Shown here: piece by piece, positions 1-8,640 of the stretch
Layout: the number at the start of each line of letters is the position of its first letter
How positions within the stretch are numbered: position 1 is the stretch's first letter
NCBI RefSeq assembly: GCF_003050705.1
Contig: NZ_QAOG01000001.1
Location: 1 to 64,000, forward strand
Direction of reading: 5' to 3'
Source of the DNA: Sphingomonas aurantiaca
Lineage (GTDB): Bacteria > Pseudomonadota > Alphaproteobacteria > Sphingomonadales > Sphingomonadaceae
DNA length: 64,000 nt
Made by a program: the position numbers and the translations under genes
Notes under the pieces: model-generated
Told to the model about the DNA's origin: nothing
Seen by the model: the letters and a program-made list of their open reading frames with translations, nothing else
The model's database searches: none

Positions 1-391
1 GCCCGGAAACCGCAAGCCGCCGCCCACATGTCCCTTCATCTAAACCTACAATGTCAAAGAGCCGACAAAAATACCGACACTCGCATAACCTCCCTTGCAG
101 GAAGCTTGGAGCATCTGGTTTTTTGCGACCGCTGCAGAAGCCGGTGAGGCACTCCGCTGCGGTGACACCCCTCTACGGCCACCCCGCAGACCCGTCAAAC
201 ACTTTCTTGCATATTTGTGGCAATTTTCGCCCGCCCACGCGTTCTGCGCCCCCAACCCACCCACGCGGGCGCCAGCCAAGCGCTTGTTAACGCACCGCAT
301 TCCTTAGCTGGTATAGCGACGGCGTCCTGTGACACGCATCATACGTCTTTAGAGTCCCGCCTTAAGCGCTTGTGAAGGCCCATACCGCTAC
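1..391. other. Intergenic region, no gene supported
   Basis: No convincing gene is visible in these bases at the window edge. The short open frames on both strands have no ribosome binding site, no recognisable domain and low-complexity composition. The stretch is more AT-rich in places than its surroundings, for example around 195-225 and 300-370, which fits an upstream control region for the flippase gene at 392. I cannot assign promoter boxes with confidence. Confidence 0.6.
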
Positions 392-1945
392 ATGCCCGAT
401 ACGATGGATACCGCGATCCCCGCCCCCACGCCGGCGAATGGACCCGAAACCGTGCCGCCACCGGCCTCGGCGGATGTCCCGGGCGCGCCGGCCGAACCGG
501 CCTCGCTCGCGGGACAGGTCCGCAGCGCGCTCATATGGCGATCGGGCAGCCAGATCGTCGCGCAGATGGTGCAGTGGTGCGCGACCTTCCTCGTGATCCG
601 GATTCTCGCACCGGCCGATTATGGCCTTTTCGCCATGTGCCAGGTGATCCTCACCTTCATGGCGATGCTCAATGGCTATGGACTGGCGAGCGGGCTGATC
701 CAGCAGAAGGAGATCAGCCAGCGCGAAGTGCGCCAGCTGTTCGGGATGCTGATCGTGCTGAACGGTGCGCTGGCGATCGCGCAGCTATCGCTCGCGCCAC
801 TGGCGTCCGCTTATTACCGCCAGCCGATCGTCGGCGACATGCTTCGCGTGCAGGCATTGCTGTATCTCACCACACCGTTCATCGCGCTTCCCTATGCGCT
901 GCTGTCGCGGGCGATGGATTTCCGTCACCAGGCGAAGGCGAACATCACTGCTTCGATCGCCTCCGCCAGCGCGGCGCTGGGCGGTGCGCTTTATGGCCTT
1001 GGCGTGTGGACGTTGGTGATCGCGCCGATCGTGCTGTTCAGCGTTCGCGGCGCGATGATGACATGGTCGGCGCGGTCGCTCGTGTGGCCGAGCTTCAACT
1101 TTCGCGGCGCGGGGACGATCGCGCGCTATGGCGGGGTGATGGCGGCGGGGCAGCTGTTCTGGTTCCTGCAGAGCCAGGCGGACGTGTTCATCGCGGGGCG
1201 CAGTTTTTCGCCGCATACGCTCGGCATCTATACCACCAGCCTGTTCCTCACGCAGATCTTCGTGTCGAAGTTCGTGCCGCCGCTGAACGAGGTTGCCTTC
1301 TCCGCCTATGCACGCATGCAGGCCGATCCGGACGCGATCGGGCGCGCGTTCGTCAAGGGCGTGCGGATGGTGATGATCGTCGCGATGCCGTTCTACATGG
1401 GGCTCGCCGCGACCGCCGAGCCGCTGGTGCTGACCGTGCTGGGCGACAAATGGCGCGAAACCGCGCCGGTCGTGCAGCTGCTCGCGCTGGCGATGCCGTT
1501 CATGACTCTGCAGGTGCTGTTCACGCCGGCCTCGGATGCGCGTGGGCGACCGGGGATCGGCGTGCGGAACGGTGCGACCGGCGCGCTGATCCTGACGATC
1601 GCCTTTCTGGTCGGCGTGCGATGGGGCCCGACCGGGATGGGGATCGCGTGGATCGCGGCATATCCGCTATATCTGGCGATCAGCGCGTGGCGGACCTTGC
1701 CGGTCATCGGCGTGCGCGCGCGTGAGATCGTGCGCGCGGTCGCATCGCCGGCGGTGGCGGCGATCGCGATGGCGGCGATCGTCACGCTGGTGGACCGCAG
1801 CCTGCCGCCGCTCGACGCGCATTGGCGGCTCGCCGTGCTCGTGCCCGTTGGCGCCGCGGTCTATGCGAGCTGGATGGGACTGTTCGCGCGGCCGACGATC
1901 CGCGAGTTGATCGCGGTCGTGCGGAAACAGCCTACGCCTGAATGA
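392..1945 (+). CDS. Polysaccharide/lipopolysaccharide flippase (Wzx/MviN-type)
   Basis: A 517-residue protein with a proline/alanine-rich cytoplasmic head of about 45 residues, then a series of hydrophobic segments across the whole length, as expected of the 12-14-helix MOP exporter superfamily (Polysacc_synt). The segment after the head, LIWRSGSQIVAQMVQWCATF, followed by APADYGLFAM, matches the start of the flippase fold in O-antigen and exopolysaccharide exporters. Such proteins move lipid-linked sugars across the inner membrane. No glycosyltransferase genes are adjacent, so the substrate is unknown. A second ATG lies 12 bases downstream; the Shine-Dalgarno (GAAGG at about 374) is weak for either start. 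Confidence 0.85.
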   Translation: MPDTMDTAIPAPTPANGPETVPPPASADVPGAPAEPASLAGQVRSALIWRSGSQIVAQMVQWCATFLVIRILAPADYGLFAMCQVILTFMAMLNGYGLASGLIQQKEISQREVRQLFGMLIVLNGALAIAQLSLAPLASAYYRQPIVGDMLRVQALLYLTTPFIALPYALLSRAMDFRHQAKANITASIASASAALGGALYGLGVWTLVIAPIVLFSVRGAMMTWSARSLVWPSFNFRGAGTIARYGGVMAAGQLFWFLQSQADVFIAGRSFSPHTLGIYTTSLFLTQIFVSKFVPPLNEVAFSAYARMQADPDAIGRAFVKGVRMVMIVAMPFYMGLAATAEPLVLTVLGDKWRETAPVVQLLALAMPFMTLQVLFTPASDARGRPGIGVRNGATGALILTIAFLVGVRWGPTGMGIAWIAAYPLYLAISAWRTLPVIGVRAREIVRAVASPAVAAIAMAAIVTLVDRSLPPLDAHWRLAVLVPVGAAVYASWMGLFARPTIRELIAVVRKQPTPE

Positions 1946-1963
1946 CCCAAGCGGCGCGAAGGC

Positions 1964-2392
1964 TCACGCGGACTGGATATATTCGCGCATCGCGGCCGCG
2001 TCCGCCTCAATCCGGTCGATGCGGTATTTGACGAGATCGCCGATCGAGACGAACCCGACCAGCGTGTCGCCATCGATCACCGGGAGATGGCGGATCCGGC
2101 GCTGCGTCATCAGCGACAAGGCACCGATCGCCGACTCGCCCGGGCCGACCGACTTCACCGCGGTGGTCATTACCGTGCCGATCCGCTGATCGAGCGCGGC
2201 GGCACCGTCGGCTTGCAGGCAATGGATGACGTCGCGTTCGGAGAAGATGCCGACCACCTGGTCGCCATCGAGCACCGGTGCCGCACCGATCCGCTTGCCC
2301 GCCAGCAGCGCCACCGCCTGCGCCACGGTATCGTCGGGCGTGAGCGACAGGATGCCGCCCTCCCGGTTCTTCAGGATCGCCGCGATCGTCAT
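1964..2392 (-). CDS. CBS domain-containing protein
   Basis: A 142-residue protein made of two tandem CBS motifs (a Bateman module) and little else. The first motif covers roughly residues 10-65, with the pattern DTVAQAVALLAGKRIGAAPV and then GIFSERDVI. The second covers about 75-130, with RIRHLPVIDGDTLVGFVSIGDLV. CBS pairs bind adenine nucleotides and usually sense energy state; a stand-alone pair would regulate a partner I cannot identify here. The start has a strong ribosome binding site (GAGGAGAGG) 5-6 bases upstream. The gene is divergent from the small membrane protein at 2440 and ends 18 bases from the flippase on the opposite strand. Confidence 0.93.
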   Translation of the reverse strand: MTIAAILKNREGGILSLTPDDTVAQAVALLAGKRIGAAPVLDGDQVVGIFSERDVIHCLQADGAAALDQRIGTVMTTAVKSVGPGESAIGALSLMTQRRIRHLPVIDGDTLVGFVSIGDLVKYRIDRIEADAAAMREYIQSA

Positions 2393-2439
2393 CTTCGCCT
2401 CTCCTCAATTGCGTCTGTTGCGCGTGGGTTGAGGAAACC

Positions 2440-2766
2440 ATGTTTGCAGGGCAATGTGAAGCGATGACCGATCGCCTGCCCGATCACCCCGCCGGAACGC
2501 CCACCGGACTCGACGATCCGCACTATGCCGCGTTCGCCTGGGCGCGGTTCCGCGCCATCATGGCGTGGATGGTGCTGGCGGCGGCGATCTGCGTCGCCGG
2601 GGTGATCGCGGGCATGGCGCATCTGCAAGGGCCGCTGCACCTGGTGACGATGCTCGCGGTGATTGGCGGAGTCGGCGGATCGGTGATGATGGCCGGGCTG
2701 TTGATGGGCCTGGTGTTTCTCAGTTCGGGCAGCGGGCACGACGAGGACGTTACGCGGATCGAGTGA
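2440..2766 (+). CDS. Small two-helix membrane protein, hypothetical
   Basis: A 108-residue protein with two clear hydrophobic segments: about residues 40-62 (IMAWMVLAAAICVAGVIAGM) and 70-94. It has a short charged N-terminus and an acidic tail (HDEDVTRIE). I do not recognise a named family. The start at 2440 is preceded by GAGGAAACC, a good ribosome binding site; an in-frame ATG at 2464 is possible. It is divergently transcribed from the CBS protein with a 47-base gap, so the two may share a control region. Confidence 0.7.
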   Translation: MFAGQCEAMTDRLPDHPAGTPTGLDDPHYAAFAWARFRAIMAWMVLAAAICVAGVIAGMAHLQGPLHLVTMLAVIGGVGGSVMMAGLLMGLVFLSSGSGHDEDVTRIE

Positions 2767-2869
2767 CACGCGCTCGCGCCGCGAGGGCAGTCCCTGCGAA
2801 CGCGCCGTCCGACTGAAGCGGACGTATCGGCGTAGTTGCTGGCCCCCGCGCTCTGCTGCGTACCGGCAT

Positions 2870-2905
2870 GAAAAAGGCCGGCACCGCGCTGCGGTACCGG
2901 CCAAT
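2870..2905 (-). terminator. Rho-independent terminator of the DUF4167 gene
   Basis: A GC-rich hairpin at about 2876-2902 (arms GGCCGGYACCGC/GCGGTACCGGCC with a 3-base loop) is followed on the minus strand by a run of five T. It lies about 40 bases past the stop of the DUF4167 gene, the usual place for an intrinsic terminator. Confidence 0.85.
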
Positions 2906-2946
2906 TTCTCTTCAACGCGGACATGAATCCGGGTGACCCATGGGGA

Positions 2947-4227
2947 TCAGCCCGCCTGGACCTCATCGGGTACCGCGCGAACGCGGCGGCGGCGGGGTTT
3001 TTCCTCGGGCGACGCGTCCGCGGCGGGGGCTGCGTCGGCTGCCGGCGCCGGCGTTGGTGCCGGTGCGACGGTGGCCGAAATCCCGAGCGATGGCGGCAGG
3101 CGATCCGCGTCGAACGCGGTCGGTGCGCCCTCGTCCTGCGCCACGGGTGCGTCGAGGCTGCGATCGCGACGCGGCCGACCACGACGGCGAGGCTGTTCCT
3201 CGGTCGCAGCGACGGCGGGGGCCGCGACGGGCGACGCGCTGTCGACGGCGTCGGTCGACTGCGCGACCGGATCGGCGGACTCGGTCACCGAACGCAGCGC
3301 GTCGGCTTCGGAATCCTGGTTGGCGTTCGCCGTCTGCGCGTTGGCGCGCGGCGCGCGACGGATCGTCTCGCGCGGCGGCGCATCACGGTAGTCGGAGCGG
3401 GGTTCACGAACCTGCTCGTCGCGACCCTGCGTATCACGCGCCTGCGCTTCGCGAGCCTGAGCCTGCTCTTCATTGCCGCGCTCGTCGCGCGCTTGGGCGT
3501 CGCGGGGCTGGGCGTCGCGGTTCGCATTGCGCTGGTTACGCGGGCTGTCGCCACGGACGCGATCTTCGCGCTGGCCTTCGCTGCGCTGGCCTTCGCTGCG
3601 CTGGCCCTCGCTGCGCTGGCCGTCGTTACGCTGACCTTCGTTACGCTGACCTTCGTAGCGGGTGTTCTCGTACCGCGGACGGTCTTCGCGCTGTGGCCGA
3701 TCTTCGCGGTTCTGGCGGGGTGCGTTCTGGTATTGGCCGTTCTGCTGGCCACCGTTCTGCTGCCCGGCATTTTGCTGGCCACCGCTCTGCTGATCGCCAC
3801 GGCCCTGCTCGGGCGCGCCCTGCTGCTCGCCCGAACGGATCGGTTCGCCCTCGTCGCCATAATCGTCGTCACCGTCGAGATCGAAGGGCTGCTGGCGACG
3901 CGGTTGCTGTTGCGCCTGCGGCTGGCTCTCTTCGAAGCGCGCGCGCGTCTCGCTCAGGACGCGGAAATAATGGTCCGCGAACTGGAGGTAATATTCGATG
4001 TTGACGCGGTCGCCTTGCATCTGCGCGTCGCGCGCGAGGTTCTTGTACTTCTCGTACAGCTGGCTCGCGTTGCCGCGCGCACGGCTGTCGATGCGGTTGC
4101 CGGTGTCGCGACCGCCCTGGCCACCACCACCGCCGCCGCCCTGGCGTTGACCGCCACCACTACCGCCGCCGCCATTATTATTGTTGCCACGACCGCGACG
4201 GCGGCCGGCTTGCCGGTTGTTGATCAA
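2947..4227 (-). CDS. DUF4167 domain-containing protein with long disordered tail
   Basis: The conserved part is the first 95 residues: INNRQAGRRRGRG, a Gly/Asn-rich linker, then RIDSRARGNASQLYEKYKNL and AQMQGDRVNIEYYLQFADHY, the hallmark of DUF4167. I place the start at a TTG, preceded by GAGGA at 7-base spacing; the open frame extends upstream but the family begins at this residue. The remaining 330 residues look disordered. They include a Gln/Asn-rich stretch (about 147-168), six pentapeptides of form [YNS][ED]GQR (about 191-220), and an Ala/Pro-rich tail with RRRGRPRRDR. The arginine-rich composition suggests nucleic-acid contact, but the function of the family is not known. It follows prmC on the same strand. 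Confidence 0.9.
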   Translation of the reverse strand: MINNRQAGRRRGRGNNNNGGGGSGGGQRQGGGGGGGQGGRDTGNRIDSRARGNASQLYEKYKNLARDAQMQGDRVNIEYYLQFADHYFRVLSETRARFEESQPQAQQQPRRQQPFDLDGDDDYGDEGEPIRSGEQQGAPEQGRGDQQSGGQQNAGQQNGGQQNGQYQNAPRQNREDRPQREDRPRYENTRYEGQRNEGQRNDGQRSEGQRSEGQRSEGQREDRVRGDSPRNQRNANRDAQPRDAQARDERGNEEQAQAREAQARDTQGRDEQVREPRSDYRDAPPRETIRRAPRANAQTANANQDSEADALRSVTESADPVAQSTDAVDSASPVAAPAVAATEEQPRRRGRPRRDRSLDAPVAQDEGAPTAFDADRLPPSLGISATVAPAPTPAPAADAAPAADASPEEKPRRRRVRAVPDEVQAG

Positions 4228-4485
4228 GCTTGTGTCCTCAGTCGTCGAACCAAAATCTGGTCGTGCTCCGAAATGCGGTGCAAACCCCCCGCCGCGCACC
4301 GATGATCTACACGAGATCGGTGCGTCGAACTTGCCAGGGCCACCGGACTGCAGCGACCTCAAAGCGAAGGATGCGGGTCAACGCCCAAAAACGACCAATG
4401 TGTCGAGATTGCGTGCCCCTGCCCACGTGATAGCGTCCGCAAGGGACCTACTACAAGCGAAATATGCGGTTTCGCGCCATATAGT

Positions 4486-5361
4486 TCAAGGCGCGGTGCA
4501 GGGGGTCAGGACTTTGGTCGCGACCAGCGCGCGCGGGTTGGCGCCATAGTCATGGTGGAGCGCGACGTGCAAACCCTGCGCGGCGAGCAGGGCGGTGACG
4601 GGTTCAGCCTGCGTCGCGCCGATCTCGATCACCGCTGCGCCACCCGGCGCGATCAGCGCGGGGAGTTGCCGGGCGAGGATGCGGTAATCGTCGAGCCCGT
4701 CGCGACCGGCGAACAGCGCCGCGTGCGGTTCGTGGTCATGGACCTCCGCAGGGAGTGTTTCGTCGGTGGCGATGTAGGGTGGATTGGCGAGGATCAGGTC
4801 GAACTGGCCGGCGATCGCGCTCGCCCAACTCCCGCGGATGAAGCGGGCGCGGTCGGTCATGCCGAGCGTAGCGGCGTTGTCACGGGCGTAGTCGAGCGCT
4901 TTGGAAGAAAAGTCGACGCCGAGACCTTGTGCGGGCCATTCGTCGAGCGCGGCGAGCAACAGCGTGCCGGGGCCGGTGCCGAGATCGAGCACGGTGCCGG
5001 GCGCGCGACCCGCAAAATGCGCCTGCGCGGCGATCAGCAGCGTTTCGCTGTCCGCGCGGGGGACGAGCGCGCCGGGGCCCACCGCGAGATCGATCGACCA
5101 GAAGCCGCGCGTGCCGGTGATGTAGGCGATTGGCTCGTGGCGGAGACGGCGTTCGACGAGCGCGGCGAAGGCGGCTGGGATGGCGTAGCGCGTCGGGTCG
5201 AGGAGGATCGCGTTGCGCTCGACGCCGAGTGCGTGCGCCATCAGGAGTTCGGCGTCGAGCCGCGGCGTGGCGGAAAAGGCGAAGCGCGCGGCGGCGGCGG
5301 CGATACCGGCGTTTACGGCTCCCCTTCCGCTCGCGGGAGGGGTCGGGGGAGGGGCTATCAC
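4486..5361 (-). CDS. prmC: Release factor glutamine methyltransferase PrmC
   Basis: The protein (291 residues) methylates the glutamine of the GGQ motif in peptide release factors, using S-adenosylmethionine. The SAM site VLDLGTGPGTLLLAAL and the catalytic NPPY motif (ILANPPYIATDE) are present, as is the GFW motif of the N-terminal helical domain (ITGTRGFWSID). It lies directly downstream of prfA, whose product is its substrate. The N-terminus is odd: the GTG start and residues 2-14 ([13 protein letters not shown]) fall inside a palindromic repeat (5320-5419), and family-like sequence begins only at about residue 15 (AVNAGIAAAAARF). I see no other usable start codon before residue 41, so the repeat appears to have supplied the start. 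Confidence 0.93.
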   Translation of the reverse strand: MIAPPPTPPASGRGAVNAGIAAAAARFAFSATPRLDAELLMAHALGVERNAILLDPTRYAIPAAFAALVERRLRHEPIAYITGTRGFWSIDLAVGPGALVPRADSETLLIAAQAHFAGRAPGTVLDLGTGPGTLLLAALDEWPAQGLGVDFSSKALDYARDNAATLGMTDRARFIRGSWASAIAGQFDLILANPPYIATDETLPAEVHDHEPHAALFAGRDGLDDYRILARQLPALIAPGGAAVIEIGATQAEPVTALLAAQGLHVALHHDYGANPRALVATKVLTPCTAP

Positions 5362-5419
5362 CGGGCGGCGGCGTTTGTGGGACGCCCCTCCCCTAGCCCC
5401 TCCCGCAAGCGGGAGGGGA
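5320..5419. repeat. Family B paired-hairpin element at the prmC start
   Basis: Two arms in inverted orientation, each itself a hairpin: CCTTCCGCTCGCGGGAGGGG plus TCGGGGGAGGGG (about 5323-5354), and CCCCTCCCCTAG plus CCCCTCCCGCAAGCGGGAGGGG (about 5385-5418), with a spacer of about 29 bases. The same architecture occurs inside recF at 18011-18123. The prmC start codon lies in the spacer, so one arm is translated. Confidence 0.9.
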
Positions 5420-5442
5420 ACGCCGTCGTGGCCGGGGCACCC

Positions 5443-6516
<1,074 letters not shown>

Positions 6517-6537
6517 GCGGGCACGCCCTCCCCACCC

Positions 6538-6621
6538 GTCATCCCAGCGAACGCTGGGATCTCAATGGGGCGAGTGCCGAGCCCGCCAACCGGAATATCC
6601 CAGCTTTCGCTGGGATGACGG
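6538..6621. repeat. Family A paired-hairpin repeat (hisS-prfA gap)
   Basis: Inverted copies of GTCATCCCAGCGAACGCTGG and CCAGCTTTCGCTGGGATGAC flank a spacer of about 35 bases; each arm forms its own small hairpin. The same element recurs at 24779, 38670, 47975 and, degenerate, near 42960. Confidence 0.9.
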
Positions 6622-6628
6622 GGGAGGC

Positions 6629-7873
6629 TCAACGCAGCGCCTCCGCGAGATCGGCGAAGGCGACTTCGGCCTGCGTGCCCGCGCCGAGCGTCTTTACGGC
6701 CGCGACGCCCTTCGCGAGTTCGTCGTCGCCGAGGATGATCGCGAAGCGTGCGCCGAGCGCGTCGGCCTTCGCCATGCGTGCCTTCATCTTGCCCTTATAG
6801 GCCATCTCGACCGCAACGCCTGCACGGCGCAGGTCCGCGACGATACCCATCGCGCGCGCTTCGGCGTCCGCGCCCATCGGCACGACCACCGCGTCGATCG
6901 TCGCCGCTGCCGGTTCGTCCAGCAACATCGCCAGTCGCTCGACGCCCGCGGCCCAGCCCACGCCCGCCGTCTCCGGACCGCCGAGCGAGCCGATCAGCCC
7001 GTCATAACGGCCGCCGGCCAGCACGGTGCCCTGCGCGCCCAACCGGTCGGTCACGAACTCGAACGCGGTGTGGCGGTAGTAATCGAGCCCGCGCACCAGC
7101 CGCGCATTGCGCTCCCACGCGACGCCCGCGGCGTCGAGCCCGGCGGTCACCGCGTCGAAGAACGCGCGCGCCTCGGGCGTCAGATACGCGTCGATATCGG
7201 GCGCGCTGTCGGCGATCGGACGGTCGCGCGGATCCTTCGAATCGAGGATCCGCATCGGGTTCTTCTCAAGCCGGGTCAGGCTGTCCTCGGACAGCGCGCC
7301 GCGATGCGCCTCGAAATGCGCGACCAGCGCCGCGCGCCATGCCTCGCGCGTCTCGGCGTCGCCCAAGGTATTCAGCTGCAACGTCACGCCTTCGGCAATG
7401 CCAAGTTCGCGCAGCAGCTGGTCCGCAAGCACCAGAAGTTCGACGTCCGCCGCGGGCTCGGCCGCGCCGATCACCTCGGCGTCGATCTGGTGGAACTGCC
7501 GGAACCGCCCCTTTTGCGGACGCTCGTAGCGGAACACCGGGCCGCTGGTCGTGATCTTGAGCGGCGCGAACTGCTGCCAGCCCTCGGTCAGATAGGCGCG
7601 CGCGATCCCCGCGGTGAATTCGGGGCGCAGCGTCAGCGAATCGCCGCCGCGATCCTCGAACGTGTACATTTCCTTCGACACGACATCGGTCGTCTCGCCG
7701 AGCGAGCGCGCGAACACCGCGGTCGACTCGAACACCGGGATGTCGATGCGCTGGAAGCAATATAGCGCCCGCACGCGCTCGAACGTCGACAGGACGTGCG
7801 CGAAGCGGCGCTGCTCGTCACCGAAAATGTCCTGGGTGCCACGAATGCGGCGCGGGGTTTCTATTCTTGCCAT
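6629..7873 (-). CDS. hisS: Histidyl-tRNA synthetase
   Basis: Class II aminoacyl-tRNA synthetase charging tRNA-His. The 414-residue protein begins with the family motif [13 protein letters not shown]. Motif 2 is visible as [20 protein letters not shown], the histidine-specific motifs as [15 protein letters not shown] and GGRYDGLI, and the C-terminal anticodon-binding domain occupies roughly the last 95 residues. It is the first gene of the minus-strand block hisS, prfA, prmC, DUF4167, and is divergent from the DUF1345 gene. Confidence 0.98.
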   Translation of the reverse strand: MARIETPRRIRGTQDIFGDEQRRFAHVLSTFERVRALYCFQRIDIPVFESTAVFARSLGETTDVVSKEMYTFEDRGGDSLTLRPEFTAGIARAYLTEGWQQFAPLKITTSGPVFRYERPQKGRFRQFHQIDAEVIGAAEPAADVELLVLADQLLRELGIAEGVTLQLNTLGDAETREAWRAALVAHFEAHRGALSEDSLTRLEKNPMRILDSKDPRDRPIADSAPDIDAYLTPEARAFFDAVTAGLDAAGVAWERNARLVRGLDYYRHTAFEFVTDRLGAQGTVLAGGRYDGLIGSLGGPETAGVGWAAGVERLAMLLDEPAAATIDAVVVPMGADAEARAMGIVADLRRAGVAVEMAYKGKMKARMAKADALGARFAIILGDDELAKGVAAVKTLGAGTQAEVAFADLAEALR

Positions 7874-7922
7874 GATGCGCGCGTATCTAGGCGACGTGAC
7901 CGCGAAGCGCTAGCGCCGTGCC

Positions 7923-8573
7923 ATGACTAGCAAAGCCAGATATTGGGGCCTGGGCCAACGCGTTGCCCCGCCACGCTTCGTCCTGTTCGTGCTGGTGTTC
8001 GTGATCGGGCTGGTGACGATGATCCCGCGCTTCGGGCTCGGACGCGGCACGATGGGGGCCTTCGACCTTGCCGCCGCGGTGTTCCTGATCGCGGTCGCGA
8101 CGCTGTTCCGCAACGCCAGTGCCGAGCGGATGCGCCGCGCCGCGCAGGAGAATGACGCCAACCGCGCGGTGCTGCTCGGGTTCAGCGGCACGATCATGCT
8201 CGTCATCCTGGTCGCGGTGGCGAAGGAGCTGCAGGGCAAGAACGACGCGGTCGCGATCGTGCTGACGATCACCACGCTGGCGCTCGCGTGGCTGTTCTCG
8301 AACATGATCTACACGCTGCACTATGCGCATCTCTATTATGTCGACGATCCTGCGGGGAAGGATGCGAAGGGGCTCGATTTCCCGAGCTGCGATGAGCCCG
8401 ATTACTGGGACTTCGCCTATTTCGCGTTCACGCTGGGGATGACGTTCCAGACCTCCGACGTCGAGATCACGTCGCGCCGGGTGCGGAAAGCCGCGCTCGG
8501 CCAGTGCATGGCAGCGTTCGTGTTCAACATCGGCGTGCTGGCGTTCACGATCAACGTGCTGGGCAGCGGCTGA
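7923..8573 (+). CDS. DUF1345 domain-containing membrane protein
   Basis: A 216-residue inner-membrane protein with about five hydrophobic segments. The signature of DUF1345 is clear: NMIYTLHYAHLYY, a short loop with GLDFP, and then PDYWDFAYFAFTLGMTFQTSDVEI. The physiological role of the family is unknown. The gene is divergent from hisS with a 49-base gap and convergent with the S9 peptidase, separated by a strong hairpin. Confidence 0.93.
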   Translation: MTSKARYWGLGQRVAPPRFVLFVLVFVIGLVTMIPRFGLGRGTMGAFDLAAAVFLIAVATLFRNASAERMRRAAQENDANRAVLLGFSGTIMLVILVAVAKELQGKNDAVAIVLTITTLALAWLFSNMIYTLHYAHLYYVDDPAGKDAKGLDFPSCDEPDYWDFAYFAFTLGMTFQTSDVEITSRRVRKAALGQCMAAFVFNIGVLAFTINVLGSG

Positions 8574-8600
8574 GCTATCCCCTTTCCGTCAGGGCAGCTT

Positions 8601-8629
8601 CGTCACGCCGGACCGGGTCCGGCGTGACG
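8601..8629. terminator. Perfect 13-bp stem between convergent genes
   Basis: CGTCACGCCGGAC and its exact reverse complement are separated by 3 bases. The hairpin sits between the stops of the DUF1345 gene and the S9 peptidase, so it could serve both strands. There is no long T-run, so intrinsic termination is plausible but not certain. Confidence 0.65.
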
Positions 8630-8640
8630 AGGCGGAACGA

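Noticed and set aside
46..300. Short overlapping open frames on both strands at the window start
   Set aside because: They overlap each other, lack ribosome binding sites and have no recognisable sequence.
2923..4305. A 460-codon plus-strand frame opposite the DUF4167 gene, with hydrophobic stretches
   Set aside because: The hydrophobic runs are the antisense of arginine/glutamine repeats. The minus strand has the conserved DUF4167 domain, a ribosome binding site and a terminator.
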